Shown: positions 9,655 through 17,571 of the stretch, piece by piece
Layout: the number at the start of each line of letters is the position of its first letter
Numbering within the stretch: the first letter of the stretch is position 1
Source: an archaeon
GTDB taxonomy: Archaea; AGJL01; Methanococci; Methanococcales; Methanocaldococcaceae
Assembly (NCBI GenBank): GCA_024278985.1
Contig: JAJRSC010000004.1
Location: 1 to 50,248 of the forward strand
Length of the DNA: 50,248 bases
Direction of reading: 5' to 3'
Position numbers and translations under genes: made by a program
The notes under the pieces: generated by a model
Told to the model about the DNA's origin: nothing
Seen by the model: only the letters and a program-made list of their open reading frames with translations
Database searches by the model: none

Positions 9655-10323
9655 ATGACAGAGTTAAATTTATTGGTTCCTTTAGATATGTATTTAGCTT
9701 CAGGAGTTCATATTGGAACTCAGCAAAAAACTAAAGACATGGAGAAGTTCATATATAGAGTTAGACCAGATGGGTTATATGTTTTAGATGTCAGAAAAAC
9801 AGATGAAAGATTAAGAGTTGCTGCTAAGTTCTTGGCAAGATATGAACCAGAGGATATATTAGCTGTTTAAAGAAGAATTTATACAATGGGACCATTAGAA
9901 GAGTTTGGAAAATATACAGGAGTTAGAACAGTCATTGGAAGATTTGTCCCTGGAACTTTAACAAATCCATCATACAGTGGATTTATGGAGCCAGAAGTTA
10001 TTTTTATAAGTGACCCAAGAGTAGATAGACAAGCATTAAAAGAAGCTGTTGAAGTAGGTATTCCTATAGTTGGGTTGTGTGATACAGAGCATTTAACTTC
10101 ATTTATTGACTTAATTATTCCTGCAAACAATAAAGGGAAAAAAGCTGTTGCTTTACTTTACTACTTACTGACAAGAGAATTTTTAAAGAACAAAGGAATT
10201 ATTGAAGGGGATAAAGTTCCATTTACTTATGAAGAATTCTTAGAGAGAGCAATGAATCCAAAAGTTAGAATAATAATTCAGCCACAAGATAGAAGAAGAA
10301 GGAGAAGAAGAAGAAAAAAATAA
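9655..10323 (+). pseudogene. rpsB: 30S ribosomal protein uS2, interrupted by an in-frame TAA
   Basis: From ATG 9655 (ribosome binding site AGGTGG) the frame reads [19 protein letters not shown] and the uS2 blocks [12 protein letters not shown], then stops at TAA 9868-9870 after EPEDILAV. The same frame resumes immediately with [17 protein letters not shown] and continues through [26 protein letters not shown] and CDTEHLTSF to the basic tail ending at 10323. A single base change (for example TCA serine or ACA threonine to TAA) explains it. Total length 222 codons fits archaeal uS2. As the protein is essential, this is likely a sequence error, or needs read-through. Confidence 0.9.
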
Positions 10324-10334
10324 GCTGATAAATT

Positions 10335-10946
10335 ATGTCAGAAAAATTAAGTGTTACATGTAAAAATTGTGGATATGAAGAACAAGAAATTTTAAAGAAA
10401 AAAGTTTATGACAAATCTTACTATTATTTATTAAAATGTCCTAAATGTGGAATTGTTTGGGAGTTATCAGATAAGATAAAACTCAATCAAGCAAAGATAA
10501 TTATCAGTAGATATGACATATCTGAAAGTAAGATTATAGAAATTCCTCATGATGAAAAATATAAAGTTGGAGATGTTATAGAGATAGATGGGGAATCTTT
10601 GAAAATAACTAAAATTGAAACACCTAAAAATGTAAATTCATCATTGGGTAAGGATATCAAAACAATATGGACAAAATCATTATCTATTCCTAAAAAAATA
10701 GGAATTAGCATTAATGACAAAGAAAAAACCTATAGTATATATTTGTTAGTTCCTAATGAGTATGAGTTTGAAGTTGGAAAAATCTATAAAGTTAATGATG
10801 GTTATTTTAAATTAAAAAAAATAAAATTAGACAATAAAGGATTTTCCAATAAAGCAAAAGCTAAAGATATAAAAAGGTTATATGCAGAAATAGCAAGGCC
10901 TTATAAAAGAGCTGAAGACCTAACAGAATTTTATAAAGAAGATTAA
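10335..10946 (+). CDS. HVO_0476-family zinc-finger protein
   Basis: 203 residues. It opens with a zinc ribbon made by CKNC (residues 9-12) and CPKC (residues 35-38), followed by a beta-rich domain (KYKVGDVIEIDGESLKITKIE) and a second similar segment (FEVGKIYKVNDGYFKLKKIK). The C-terminus has the RLYAEIARPYKRAEDL helix. This matches the archaeal HVO_0476 zinc-finger family, whose role is unknown. It lies 11 bases after uS2 and 15 bases before eS1, which suggests a link with ribosome assembly or translation. Confidence 0.75.
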   Translation: MSEKLSVTCKNCGYEEQEILKKKVYDKSYYYLLKCPKCGIVWELSDKIKLNQAKIIISRYDISESKIIEIPHDEKYKVGDVIEIDGESLKITKIETPKNVNSSLGKDIKTIWTKSLSIPKKIGISINDKEKTYSIYLLVPNEYEFEVGKIYKVNDGYFKLKKIKLDNKGFSNKAKAKDIKRLYAEIARPYKRAEDLTEFYKED

Positions 10947-10961
10947 AAAGGTGAATAAATT

Positions 10962-11618
10962 ATGGCAACTGCAAGAACTGCAAGAAGTAGAAGGAAAGTA
11001 AGAAAAGTAAGAGATAAATGGAAAGAAAAAGTTTGGTATGAAATTTATTCAACTCCAGAATTTGGAGGTGTTTTCGTAGGATATACTCCTTCAAATGACC
11101 CAAGTTTAGTTTTGGGGAGAGTTGCTGAGATTAGTTTAAAAGACTTAACTGGAGACCCTACTAAACACATGCATAGAATTTACTGGAAAATTTTTGGAAT
11201 AACAGGAAATAAGGCAATTGCTCAATTTTATGGGCATGATACAACAAGAGAGTTTATGAAAGCACAAATAAGAAGGAGAAGAAGTAGAATAGATGCAATT
11301 TTAGATGTTACAACAAAAGATGGTTATAAGATAAGAACTAAAGCTATGGTTTTAACATCTTATAGAGCAAATACTAAACAAAAATCAGATATTAGGAAAA
11401 AAATGGAAGAAATTATAAAAGAAATGGCTAAAGAAAAAACATTCCCATTATATGTTCAGGCAATGCTCTTAGGAGAAATGGCTGAAAAAATAAAAAATGA
11501 GTGTAAAAAGATATTCCCAATAAGAAATGTTATTATATACAAATCTGAAGTTTTATCCTTAGCTAAAAAAGAAGAAACTGAAGGGTACATAAAAGAAGGA
11601 GAAGAAATAGCAAGTTAA
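10962..11618 (+). CDS. rps3ae: 30S ribosomal protein eS1 (S3Ae)
   Basis: 218 residues with ribosome binding site AGGTGA upstream of ATG 10962. Characteristic segments are KVRDKWKEKVWYEIYST, the GRVAEISLKDLTGD block, RRRRSRIDAI and RNVIIYKSEVLS. It is a component of the platform of the archaeal small subunit. The gene is the last of the eL15-uS2-zinc-finger-eS1 cluster and its 3' end overlaps the convergent glycosyltransferase gene by 4 bp. Confidence 0.95.
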   Translation: MATARTARSRRKVRKVRDKWKEKVWYEIYSTPEFGGVFVGYTPSNDPSLVLGRVAEISLKDLTGDPTKHMHRIYWKIFGITGNKAIAQFYGHDTTREFMKAQIRRRRSRIDAILDVTTKDGYKIRTKAMVLTSYRANTKQKSDIRKKMEEIIKEMAKEKTFPLYVQAMLLGEMAEKIKNECKKIFPIRNVIIYKSEVLSLAKKEETEGYIKEGEEIAS

Positions 11619-12307
11619 AATAATTTTTGGCTAAGTAATTTAAATAATATTTTAAATCCTGTTATTACATTAGTTCCTCTACTCATAGAGTAGTCAGTAT
11701 ATATTGTTTTTATTGGAACTTCTTTTATTTTTAAATTTAATTCTTTTGCAAGTATTATAAACTCTGATGAAACTTCATATCTATTACTTTTTAAATTTTC
11801 AACTATTTTTTTGGCAGTATTGTAGGAAAATGCTCTTAATCCACTTTGGCTATCAGTAACAAAATAGCCACCCATTAAATAGGTTATAAAGTTTAATCCA
11901 AAGTTTCCAATTCTTTTAACTAAGGGCATATTTTTTAATTCTTTTTTATCCATCATTCTACTTCCAATAACAAAATCATAACCCTCTTCTAAGATTGGTT
12001 TAACAACCTTTTCAATATCCCCAGGATGATGCTGGCCATCAGCATCAAAAGTTACTATAACTTTTGGATTATATAAGAGAGCACATTTAATACCTGTCCC
12101 TAATGCTCCACCTAATCCTCTATTTATAATATGCCTACAAACTATAACATCCATATCTTTAGCTAAATTGTAAGTTCTATCTTTAGAACCATCATCTACA
12201 ACAATAATATTATTATATCCATAATCTTTAAGATTTTTAATAGTTTTTTGAATCATTTTTTCCTCATTATATGCAGGAATAACAACAAAGATGTCATCTT
12301 TTTCCAT
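11615..12307 (-). CDS. Family 2 glycosyltransferase, dolichol-phosphate-sugar synthase-like
   Basis: 230 residues from ATG 12307 (MEKDDIFVVIPAYNEE), with GGTGG/GGAG upstream; longer TTG or GTG starts lie inside the ribosome binding site. GT-A fold motifs: IPAYNEE, VVDDGSKDRT, and the DXD region FDADGQHHPGD; GSRMM and DSQSGLRAF follow. The protein has no clear C-terminal membrane helix, unlike some dolichol-phosphate-mannose synthases. It probably transfers a sugar from a nucleotide donor to dolichol phosphate for N-glycosylation, but the sugar is unknown. It overlaps the small membrane protein gene by 14 bp. Confidence 0.85.
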   Translation of the reverse strand: MEKDDIFVVIPAYNEEKMIQKTIKNLKDYGYNNIIVVDDGSKDRTYNLAKDMDVIVCRHIINRGLGGALGTGIKCALLYNPKVIVTFDADGQHHPGDIEKVVKPILEEGYDFVIGSRMMDKKELKNMPLVKRIGNFGLNFITYLMGGYFVTDSQSGLRAFSYNTAKKIVENLKSNRYEVSSEFIILAKELNLKIKEVPIKTIYTDYSMSRGTNVITGFKILFKLLSQKLF

Positions 12308-12560
12308 TATCTCCACCAATAACCTTAGAAAATGCTAAAGAACCAATAACCCCACAAACAAAAATAACTAAGGCAATAGAACTTGCAAAAGGTATAGAGA
12401 ACTTTTTAGATATAACTACAATCATTGTTCCAATAACTATGGTTATTAAAGAACTGCCAATTAAAACATTGGCAGTCTCTTTTTTAAAAGCTAATCTTAA
12501 TCCAACTAAAGCAGCAAAGGTTAATGAAAATATTGCAAATAATAATATATATTGATTCAT
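12294..12560 (-). CDS. Small membrane protein, three or so helices, possibly MrpF/EhbB-like
   Basis: 88 residues from ATG 12560 (MNQYILLFAIF). Three hydrophobic segments can be seen, at about residues 3-20, 33-50 and 60-76, with the segment VGLRLAFKKETANVLIGSSLITIVIG between the first two reminding of MrpF or the equivalent subunit of energy-converting hydrogenase. This match is weak. It overlaps the glycosyltransferase gene, so both may be translated together. A partner for that enzyme in the membrane is equally possible. Confidence 0.5.
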   Translation of the reverse strand: MNQYILLFAIFSLTFAALVGLRLAFKKETANVLIGSSLITIVIGTMIVVISKKFSIPFASSIALVIFVCGVIGSLAFSKVIGGDNGKR

Positions 12561-12566
12561 AACCAA

Positions 12567-12668
12567 ACCCCTTTTATATGTTCATTGAAAAATATTATAT
12601 AGTAGAAGTATAAATTTATTTTTCTACCTAAAAAGAACAAAAAGAACTGGCGACCGTCGGGTGATAAA
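12567..12668. promoter_or_regulatory. Divergent promoter region between membrane protein and uS15
   Basis: An AT-rich part with TATA-like TATATAG and TATAAATTTA (12596-12618) is followed by a GC-richer leader (about 12645-12662, CTGGCGACCGTCGGGTGA) directly before uS15. GGGTGAT is the ribosome binding site, four bases before ATG 12669. The leader GC content stands out and could form a short stem with the CGACCGTCG segment. Confidence 0.4.
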
Positions 12669-13130
12669 ATGGCAAGAATGCACGCAAGAAAAAGAGGTCG
12701 CTCCGGTTCAAAAAAACCATACAGGACAGAACCACCTGAATGGGTAAAATACACACCGGAGCAAGTAGAAGAGTTAGTTGTTGAATTGGCTAAAAAAGGT
12801 TATCAATCAGCACAAATAGGGATAATATTAAGAGATACTTATGGAATTCCAGATGTTAAGCTAATAACTGGCAAAAAGATAAGTAAAATAATGAAAGAAC
12901 ATAATTTATATCCAAAAGTTCCAGAAGATTTATTAAACTTAATGAGAAGAGCTGTTAATTTAAGAAAACACCTTGAACAACATCCAAAAGATTTACATTC
13001 TAAAAGAGGATTACAATTAATAGAATCTAAAATAAAAAGATTAGTTAAATACTATAAAGAAAAAGGAGTATTACCATCAGATTGGAGATATACTCCAGAA
13101 ACAGCAAGGTTATTAGTAGAACAAGTATAA
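12669..13130 (+). CDS. rps15: 30S ribosomal protein uS15
   Basis: 153 residues, the usual archaeal length with an N-terminal basic extension ([19 protein letters not shown]). The middle ([21 protein letters not shown]) and the C-terminal core with [21 protein letters not shown] are typical. Start ATG 12669 has GGGTGAT at ideal spacing. It faces the RIO2 kinase gene, ending 2 bp before it. Confidence 0.97.
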   Translation: MARMHARKRGRSGSKKPYRTEPPEWVKYTPEQVEELVVELAKKGYQSAQIGIILRDTYGIPDVKLITGKKISKIMKEHNLYPKVPEDLLNLMRRAVNLRKHLEQHPKDLHSKRGLQLIESKIKRLVKYYKEKGVLPSDWRYTPETARLLVEQV

Positions 13131-13132
13131 AC

Positions 13133-14008
13133 TTATTCTTTTATTTTTTGTATTAACTCATCTACAGATGGAAGATTTATTTTATATTTCTTGAAATATC
13201 TAACAAGATTCTCAATATCTCTTTTTAAGTAAAAATCAGCTTCAGGATGTTCTTTATAAATTGCTTGAGGCCAGTCAATAATAACAAAATCTTCACCATC
13301 AAATAATATATTAAATTCACTTAAATCTCCATGTATATATCCTATTTTATAGGCCTTTTTAATCTCTTCAAAAATATTCCAAAATAAATTATTAATCTCC
13401 TCCTTACTCATAAATTTAGATAAATCTATTCTCTTTAATTCTTCTCCATTTACCTTACCTAAAATAATAGCATGTCTATTCCAAGCAATTGGTTCTGGTA
13501 TTTTAACCAATGGGAATAATTCATTTAATATTTTATACTCTGTCTCAGCAGATAACCTTGAGACATACAACCAACTTATATGATGTTTATCTGCTAAATA
13601 CTCCCTATATCTTTTACCTCTTGTAAAGCATGTTTTTCCATGCTTATGAAATTTTAAAACTGTTTCTTTATCATTATTTAATAAAACAAGATATACATCT
13701 CCCTCTTTTCCAACTCCTAATTTATTCCCAATTGCCTTTAAAATTCCTTTTTTATAAAGAGCATTAATTGCTAATGCATCATAACCTGCAAAGGAAACGG
13801 CATAGCCGTAAATACTCCTATTTATAAATCCAAATTTATTTAATCTTTTTAATCTATATAAAACATCCTTCTCAGGAAGTTTAGACTTTTTTATTATAAC
13901 TTCTAAAGGAACCCATTCATGCCTTCTCATTTCTAACTCAATAATTTTTAATATTTTTAAATCATCTTCTTTTGCCTCTTTTAATGCATTTAGGAGCCTA
14001 TTTATTAT
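13133..14008 (-). CDS. rio2: RIO2-type serine kinase, apparent ATA start codon
   Basis: The frame encodes an N-terminal winged helix (RHEWVPLEVI) and a RIO kinase domain with the nucleotide loop GVGKEGDVYL, the catalytic HGDLSEFNIL and the metal-binding IDWPQA. RIO2 acts in maturation of the small ribosomal subunit. The first ATG in frame (13930) lacks the family N-terminus. Upstream the same frame extends to a stop, and a perfect GGTGA (minus strand, 14017-14013) is placed four bases before codon ATA at 14008-14006. From there the protein is 291 residues and starts (M)INRLLNALKEAKEDDLK, as the family normally does. Either ATA is a true rare start or an ATG was changed. If rejected, use 13133-13930. 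Confidence 0.85.
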   Translation of the reverse strand: MINRLLNALKEAKEDDLKILKIIELEMRRHEWVPLEVIIKKSKLPEKDVLYRLKRLNKFGFINRSIYGYAVSFAGYDALAINALYKKGILKAIGNKLGVGKEGDVYLVLLNNDKETVLKFHKHGKTCFTRGKRYREYLADKHHISWLYVSRLSAETEYKILNELFPLVKIPEPIAWNRHAIILGKVNGEELKRIDLSKFMSKEEINNLFWNIFEEIKKAYKIGYIHGDLSEFNILFDGEDFVIIDWPQAIYKEHPEADFYLKRDIENLVRYFKKYKINLPSVDELIQKIKE

Positions 14009-14094
14009 TTTCTCACCATTGTTTTATTAATTTAAATTAATTGATATTAATTAATAAAAAAATAAATAAAATAAATAATTTAAAGTTAAACAAA

Positions 14095-14170
14095 TGGCAG
14101 CCCGGCGCGGATTCGAACCGCGGTCCCGGGGTCCAAAGCCCCGGATGATAGGCCACTACACCACCGGGCT
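14095..14170 (-). tRNA. tRNA-Gln (anticodon TTG), CCA encoded
   Basis: On the minus strand the acceptor stem AGCCCGG pairs with CCGGGCT. The anticodon loop is CTTTGGA on a stem of CGGGG/CCCCG, giving anticodon TTG for glutamine. The T arm is CGCGG TTCGAAT CCGCG. The discriminator G and CCA follow directly (14098-14095). The gene is GC-rich, as expected in a hyperthermophile. It stands alone between RIO2 and mtnA. Confidence 0.95.
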
Positions 14171-14203
14171 ACTCAAAACAAGCGATAATATTTAATAACA
14201 AAA

Positions 14204-14216
14204 CTTATATATAAAT
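14204..14216 (-). promoter_or_regulatory. TATA box of the tRNA-Gln gene
   Basis: Reading the minus strand, TTTATATATAAG lies 34-46 bases before the tRNA 5' end at 14170, at normal archaeal TATA spacing from a start just upstream of the tRNA. The rest of 14171-14306 is AT-rich and also contains the mtnA promoter (TTTATAAACT at about 14270). Confidence 0.6.
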
Positions 14217-14306
14217 TTTTTGGTTTATGTCAGTTAAATATTTGGGTTAGAATCATATAATTAATAAAAATTTATAAACTAAAGAACTATAAAAGAGGTT
14301 AAAATT

Positions 14307-15284
14307 ATGCTAAAGCCAATAATTTGGGATGATGAAAAAGGAGAGTTAATACTAATAGACCAGAGGAAATTACCACATAATTTAGAATACTTTATCTGTA
14401 AAACTTATGAAGATGTTGCCTATGCTATTAAAGATATGGTTGTAAGAGGAGCTCCTGCTATTGGAATATCTGCTGCTTATGGGTTAGCTTTGGCTGAAAT
14501 AAAGGGAGAGAACATATATAGGGCATACAATACATTAAAAAATACTCGTCCAACAGCAGTAAATTTATTTTGGGCTTTAGATAGATGCCTAAAAGCTTAT
14601 GAAAAAGGAAAAAAAATTTTAGATGAAGCTAAAAAAATCCATAATGAAGATATTGAAATCTGTAAAAATATTGGAATAATTGGAGAAAAATTAATCAATG
14701 ATGGGGATACTGTTTTAACACATTGTAATGCTGGAGCTCTAGCAACTTCTGCATATGGGACAGCATTAAGTGTTATAAGGTTTGCCCACTACAATGGAAA
14801 AGATATATTGGTTATAATAGATGAAACAAGGCCAAGATTACAAGGAGCAAAATTAACAGCATTTGAATTAGAATATGAAAAAATACCCTACAGAATAATA
14901 ACAGATAACTCAGCTGGTTTTTTAATGCAAAAAGGAGAGATAGATAAGATAATAGTAGGTGCTGATAGAATTCTAAGAGATGGAACTGTATATAATAAAA
15001 TAGGGACATATAGTTTAGCAGTATTAGCAAACTATCATAATATTCCCTTTTATGTTGCAGCACCAATATCAACATTAGATTTTTACAGTGATGAAAAAGA
15101 TATAAAAATAGAGGAAAGAAGTGAAAAGGAAGTACTATATATTGATAATGTAAGAATTGCTCCAAAAAATGCAAAGGCATATAACTATGCATTTGATAAA
15201 ACTCCTCCAGAACTAATAACTGGAATAATAACTGAAAAGGGGATATTTAAACCTAATGAAATTAGTAAAATAGTTAACATTTAA
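14307..15284 (+). CDS. mtnA: S-methyl-5-thioribose-1-phosphate isomerase (MtnA), aIF2B-like
   Basis: 325 residues with GAGGTT upstream of ATG 14307. Family motifs: DMVVRGAPAIGISAAYG, the catalytic cysteine in LTHCNAG, ETRPRLQGAKLT, and the aspartate in VGADRI. MtnA interconverts methylthioribose-1-phosphate and methylthioribulose-1-phosphate in methionine salvage, and archaeal forms may also handle deoxyribose or other sugar phosphates. The RGAPAIG signature separates it from ribose-1,5-bisphosphate isomerase. Length is normal. No other salvage genes are adjacent. Confidence 0.9.
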   Translation: MLKPIIWDDEKGELILIDQRKLPHNLEYFICKTYEDVAYAIKDMVVRGAPAIGISAAYGLALAEIKGENIYRAYNTLKNTRPTAVNLFWALDRCLKAYEKGKKILDEAKKIHNEDIEICKNIGIIGEKLINDGDTVLTHCNAGALATSAYGTALSVIRFAHYNGKDILVIIDETRPRLQGAKLTAFELEYEKIPYRIITDNSAGFLMQKGEIDKIIVGADRILRDGTVYNKIGTYSLAVLANYHNIPFYVAAPISTLDFYSDEKDIKIEERSEKEVLYIDNVRIAPKNAKAYNYAFDKTPPELITGIITEKGIFKPNEISKIVNI

Positions 15285-15374
15285 ATATTAATAGACTTTT
15301 AAAGCAAAAATTTAATATAATCTCTTCTTTATGTAATAATTAAATACTTACCCAAATAATGAGGCTGTAAAATT
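15285..15374. other. Spacer between mtnA and the V4R gene
   Basis: Ninety bases, AT-rich. TATA-like sequences (AAATTTAATATAATC at 15308-15322) may be a promoter for the V4R gene. Nothing else seen. Confidence 0.3.
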
Positions 15375-15810
15375 ATGAAGTATTCCATTTCAGAATTAAG
15401 CAAAACTAATAGAAAACGTTTAGGAAATGAAATAAATATAGTTTTGTTTAGAATTATAAGATTTGCTGATTTAGAAAGATTTTTAGGAAAAGGAGCAGAA
15501 TCTGTTTTTTATTATGCAGGGAAAGACTTTGGTAGAACATTGGAGATTTACGATATTGAAGAATTATTTAATTTTATTGAAAAAAAATAAAATTGGAATT
15601 CCTGAGATTGTTAAAAAAGACCCATTAACTATAAGAATTTATGAATGTATCTCATGTTCTGGAGTTCCTAAAATTAATAAACCTTTATGTCATTTTGAAG
15701 GTGGATTTATAGCAGGGGTTTTAGAAAAGATATATAACAAACCAATAAATCTAAAAGAGACTCATTGTGCAGGATTAGGAGACAATTTTTGTCAGTTTAG
15801 AGTTAGATAA
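15375..15810 (+). pseudogene. V4R-domain small-molecule-binding protein, frameshifted in an A8 run
   Basis: ATG 15375 opens MKYSISELSKTNRKRLG, followed by the LFRIIRFADLERFLG helix and YYAGKDFGRTL, typical of the N-terminal part of V4R (4-vinyl reductase) proteins. The frame ends at TAA 15588-15590, just after eight A (15580-15587). If the run were seven A the frame would read on through IGIPEIVKKDPLTIRIYECISCSG, CHFEGGFIAGVLE, and ETHCAGLGDNFCQFRV, which is the conserved cysteine-containing end of V4R domains. Corrected length is about 144 residues. V4R domains bind small hydrophobic or metal ligands and often act as sensors; next to cheW a role in taxis input is possible. Confidence 0.75.
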
Positions 15811-15952
15811 AAATTATTTTTTTATTTATTTTTTAAATTATAATAGTTAATTTTATTTATATATGATTTTTAGATTATTATTTTAATCTAACATTTATAA
15901 ATAATAAAATCTATTAAAAATATTAAGTATAACTAATTTCTGGGTGAATGTT
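15811..15952. promoter_or_regulatory. AT-rich spacer with probable che promoter
   Basis: Contains TATA-like boxes (TTTATATATGA at 15853-15863 and ACATTTATAAATA at 15890-15902), then the ribosome binding site GGGTGA (15942-15947) before cheW. No ORF is convincing. The TTTATAAAT at 15893-15901 is the best candidate for the che operon promoter. Confidence 0.45.
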
Positions 15953-16420
15953 TTGGGTGATGATAGTATATTAAAGATTGTTGTTTTTAGATTGGGAGAA
16001 AATGAATATGGGTTAAAAGTTGATGAAGTTAGAGAAGTGCTAAAACTTAAGAAATCAGATATAACCCCTCTTCCAAATGCCCCAAGTTATGTAGTTGGAG
16101 TAACAAATATTAGAGGTGAAATTACTCCAATAATAGATTTAAAAGGAAAACTTGGGATATATTCATCATATGAAAATGAAAACGAAAAGGATGAAAAATT
16201 AGTTATGGTTATAGAAATAAATAATCAAACTTTAGGGATTTTGGTAGATGGAGTTAATGATGTTATGCAAATAACAAAAGACCAAATAACCCCTGTTACA
16301 ACAATAAAGAGAGCAACTGGTAGTGAATATATAGAGGGAATCATTAAATTAGATAAAAGATTAATTATATTATTAAATATATCCCAACTACTTGATTTAG
16401 AATTAGGATACGAGGGATAA
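15953..16420 (+). CDS. cheW: CheW coupling protein
   Basis: 155 residues from TTG 15953 (MGDDSILKIVVFRLG). GGTGA at 15943-15947 lies five bases before TTG; GTG 15944 is within that site. CheW blocks: NEYGLKVDEVREVLKL, PNAPSYVVGVTNIRGEITPI with the conserved NIRG, and the C-terminal LVDGVNDVM. CheW links methyl-accepting receptors to the kinase CheA. First of the operon cheW-cheB-cheA-cheD; the stop is one base before the cheB start. Confidence 0.93.
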   Translation: MGDDSILKIVVFRLGENEYGLKVDEVREVLKLKKSDITPLPNAPSYVVGVTNIRGEITPIIDLKGKLGIYSSYENENEKDEKLVMVIEINNQTLGILVDGVNDVMQITKDQITPVTTIKRATGSEYIEGIIKLDKRLIILLNISQLLDLELGYEG

Positions 16421-16421
16421 A

Positions 16422-17543
16422 ATGAGTAACAAGAAAATAAGAGTATTAATAGTAGATGATTCTGCATTTATGAGAAAAGTACTGTCTGATATTTTAAACT
16501 CAGACCCTGAGATTGAAGTAGTAGGAACAGCTAGGGATGGTTTAGAGGCTATAGAGCTAGTTCAAAAATTAGAACCAGATGTTATTACAATGGATGTTGA
16601 AATGCCAAGAATGAATGGTTTAGAGGCAGTTAAAAAAATAATGGAAATAAGACCTACTCCAATAGTAATGGTATCTGCTTTAACTAAAGAAGGTTCAGAG
16701 ATAACATTTAAAGCTTTAGAATATGGAGCTGTTGATTTTATTCCAAAACCTTCAGGAAGTATTTCATTAGATATTAGAAAGATAGGAGAAGAGATTATAA
16801 GAAAAGTTAAAGCTGCAGCAAAAGCTAAGGTTTTAAGAAGAAGACCAATTATTAGAAGAGAGACACAACCAACAGTAACTCAACAAAAACCAGAAGTTGA
16901 AAAAAAAGCTCCAACAACATTGCCAGCTGTTAGTGATTTACCATATCCTGAAAGTAAATTAAAAGAGATGTGTGTCATTATAGGTTCATCAACTGGAGGG
17001 CCACCAGTAGTAACTGAAATTATATCTAAGCTTCCTAAAAGAATGCCTCCTATATTTGTTGTTCAACATATGCCTTCAGGATTTACAAGGTTATTTGCTG
17101 AAAGGATTAATCAGGTGTCTGTTTTAAATGTTAAAGAAGCTGAACATGGAGAAAGAGTTCAACCTGGATATGTTTATATTGCTCCAGGAGATTACCATAT
17201 GTTACTAAGAAAAAGAGGGGATAGTGTATATATTGTGTTAGATAATCAAATGCCAAAAGTTAATGGAACAAGGCCAGCAGTAGATGTTACTGCTGATGCT
17301 GTTGCAAATGTTTATGGTGGTAAAGCTGTTGGAGTTATCTTAACTGGAATAGGTAGAGATGGAGCATATGGCTTTAAGAAAATTAAAGAGAAAGGAGGAA
17401 AAATTATAGCTCAAAATAAAGAAACTTGTGTTGTCTTTGGTATGCCTAAGGCTGTTATTGAATTAGGAATAGCTGATGCTGTCTTACCCCCATCTGAAAT
17501 ACCAAAGGCAATTGTGAAATTCTGTAAAGAGATATTAGGGTAA
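16422..17543 (+). CDS. cheB: CheB chemoreceptor glutamate methylesterase/deamidase
   Basis: 373 residues. Residues 1-125 are a receiver domain: VLIVDDSAF, phosphoacceptor D58 in ITMDVEMPRMNG and the lysine in FIPKPSG. A lysine and arginine rich linker leads to the esterase domain with the catalytic serine in IGSSTGGPP (about residue 190), histidine in VQHMPSGFT and aspartate in TGIGRDGA. It removes methyl groups from receptors, which sets adaptation. Ribosome binding site GAGGGAT. Confidence 0.95.
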   Translation: MSNKKIRVLIVDDSAFMRKVLSDILNSDPEIEVVGTARDGLEAIELVQKLEPDVITMDVEMPRMNGLEAVKKIMEIRPTPIVMVSALTKEGSEITFKALEYGAVDFIPKPSGSISLDIRKIGEEIIRKVKAAAKAKVLRRRPIIRRETQPTVTQQKPEVEKKAPTTLPAVSDLPYPESKLKEMCVIIGSSTGGPPVVTEIISKLPKRMPPIFVVQHMPSGFTRLFAERINQVSVLNVKEAEHGERVQPGYVYIAPGDYHMLLRKRGDSVYIVLDNQMPKVNGTRPAVDVTADAVANVYGGKAVGVILTGIGRDGAYGFKKIKEKGGKIIAQNKETCVVFGMPKAVIELGIADAVLPPSEIPKAIVKFCKEILG

Positions 17544-17571
17544 AGGTTTAGAGTGTTAGGGGGGTTATTGT

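Noticed and set aside
12294-12560. Firm assignment to EhbB or MrpF
   Set aside because: Only general similarity in hydrophobic pattern; no neighbours from those complexes.
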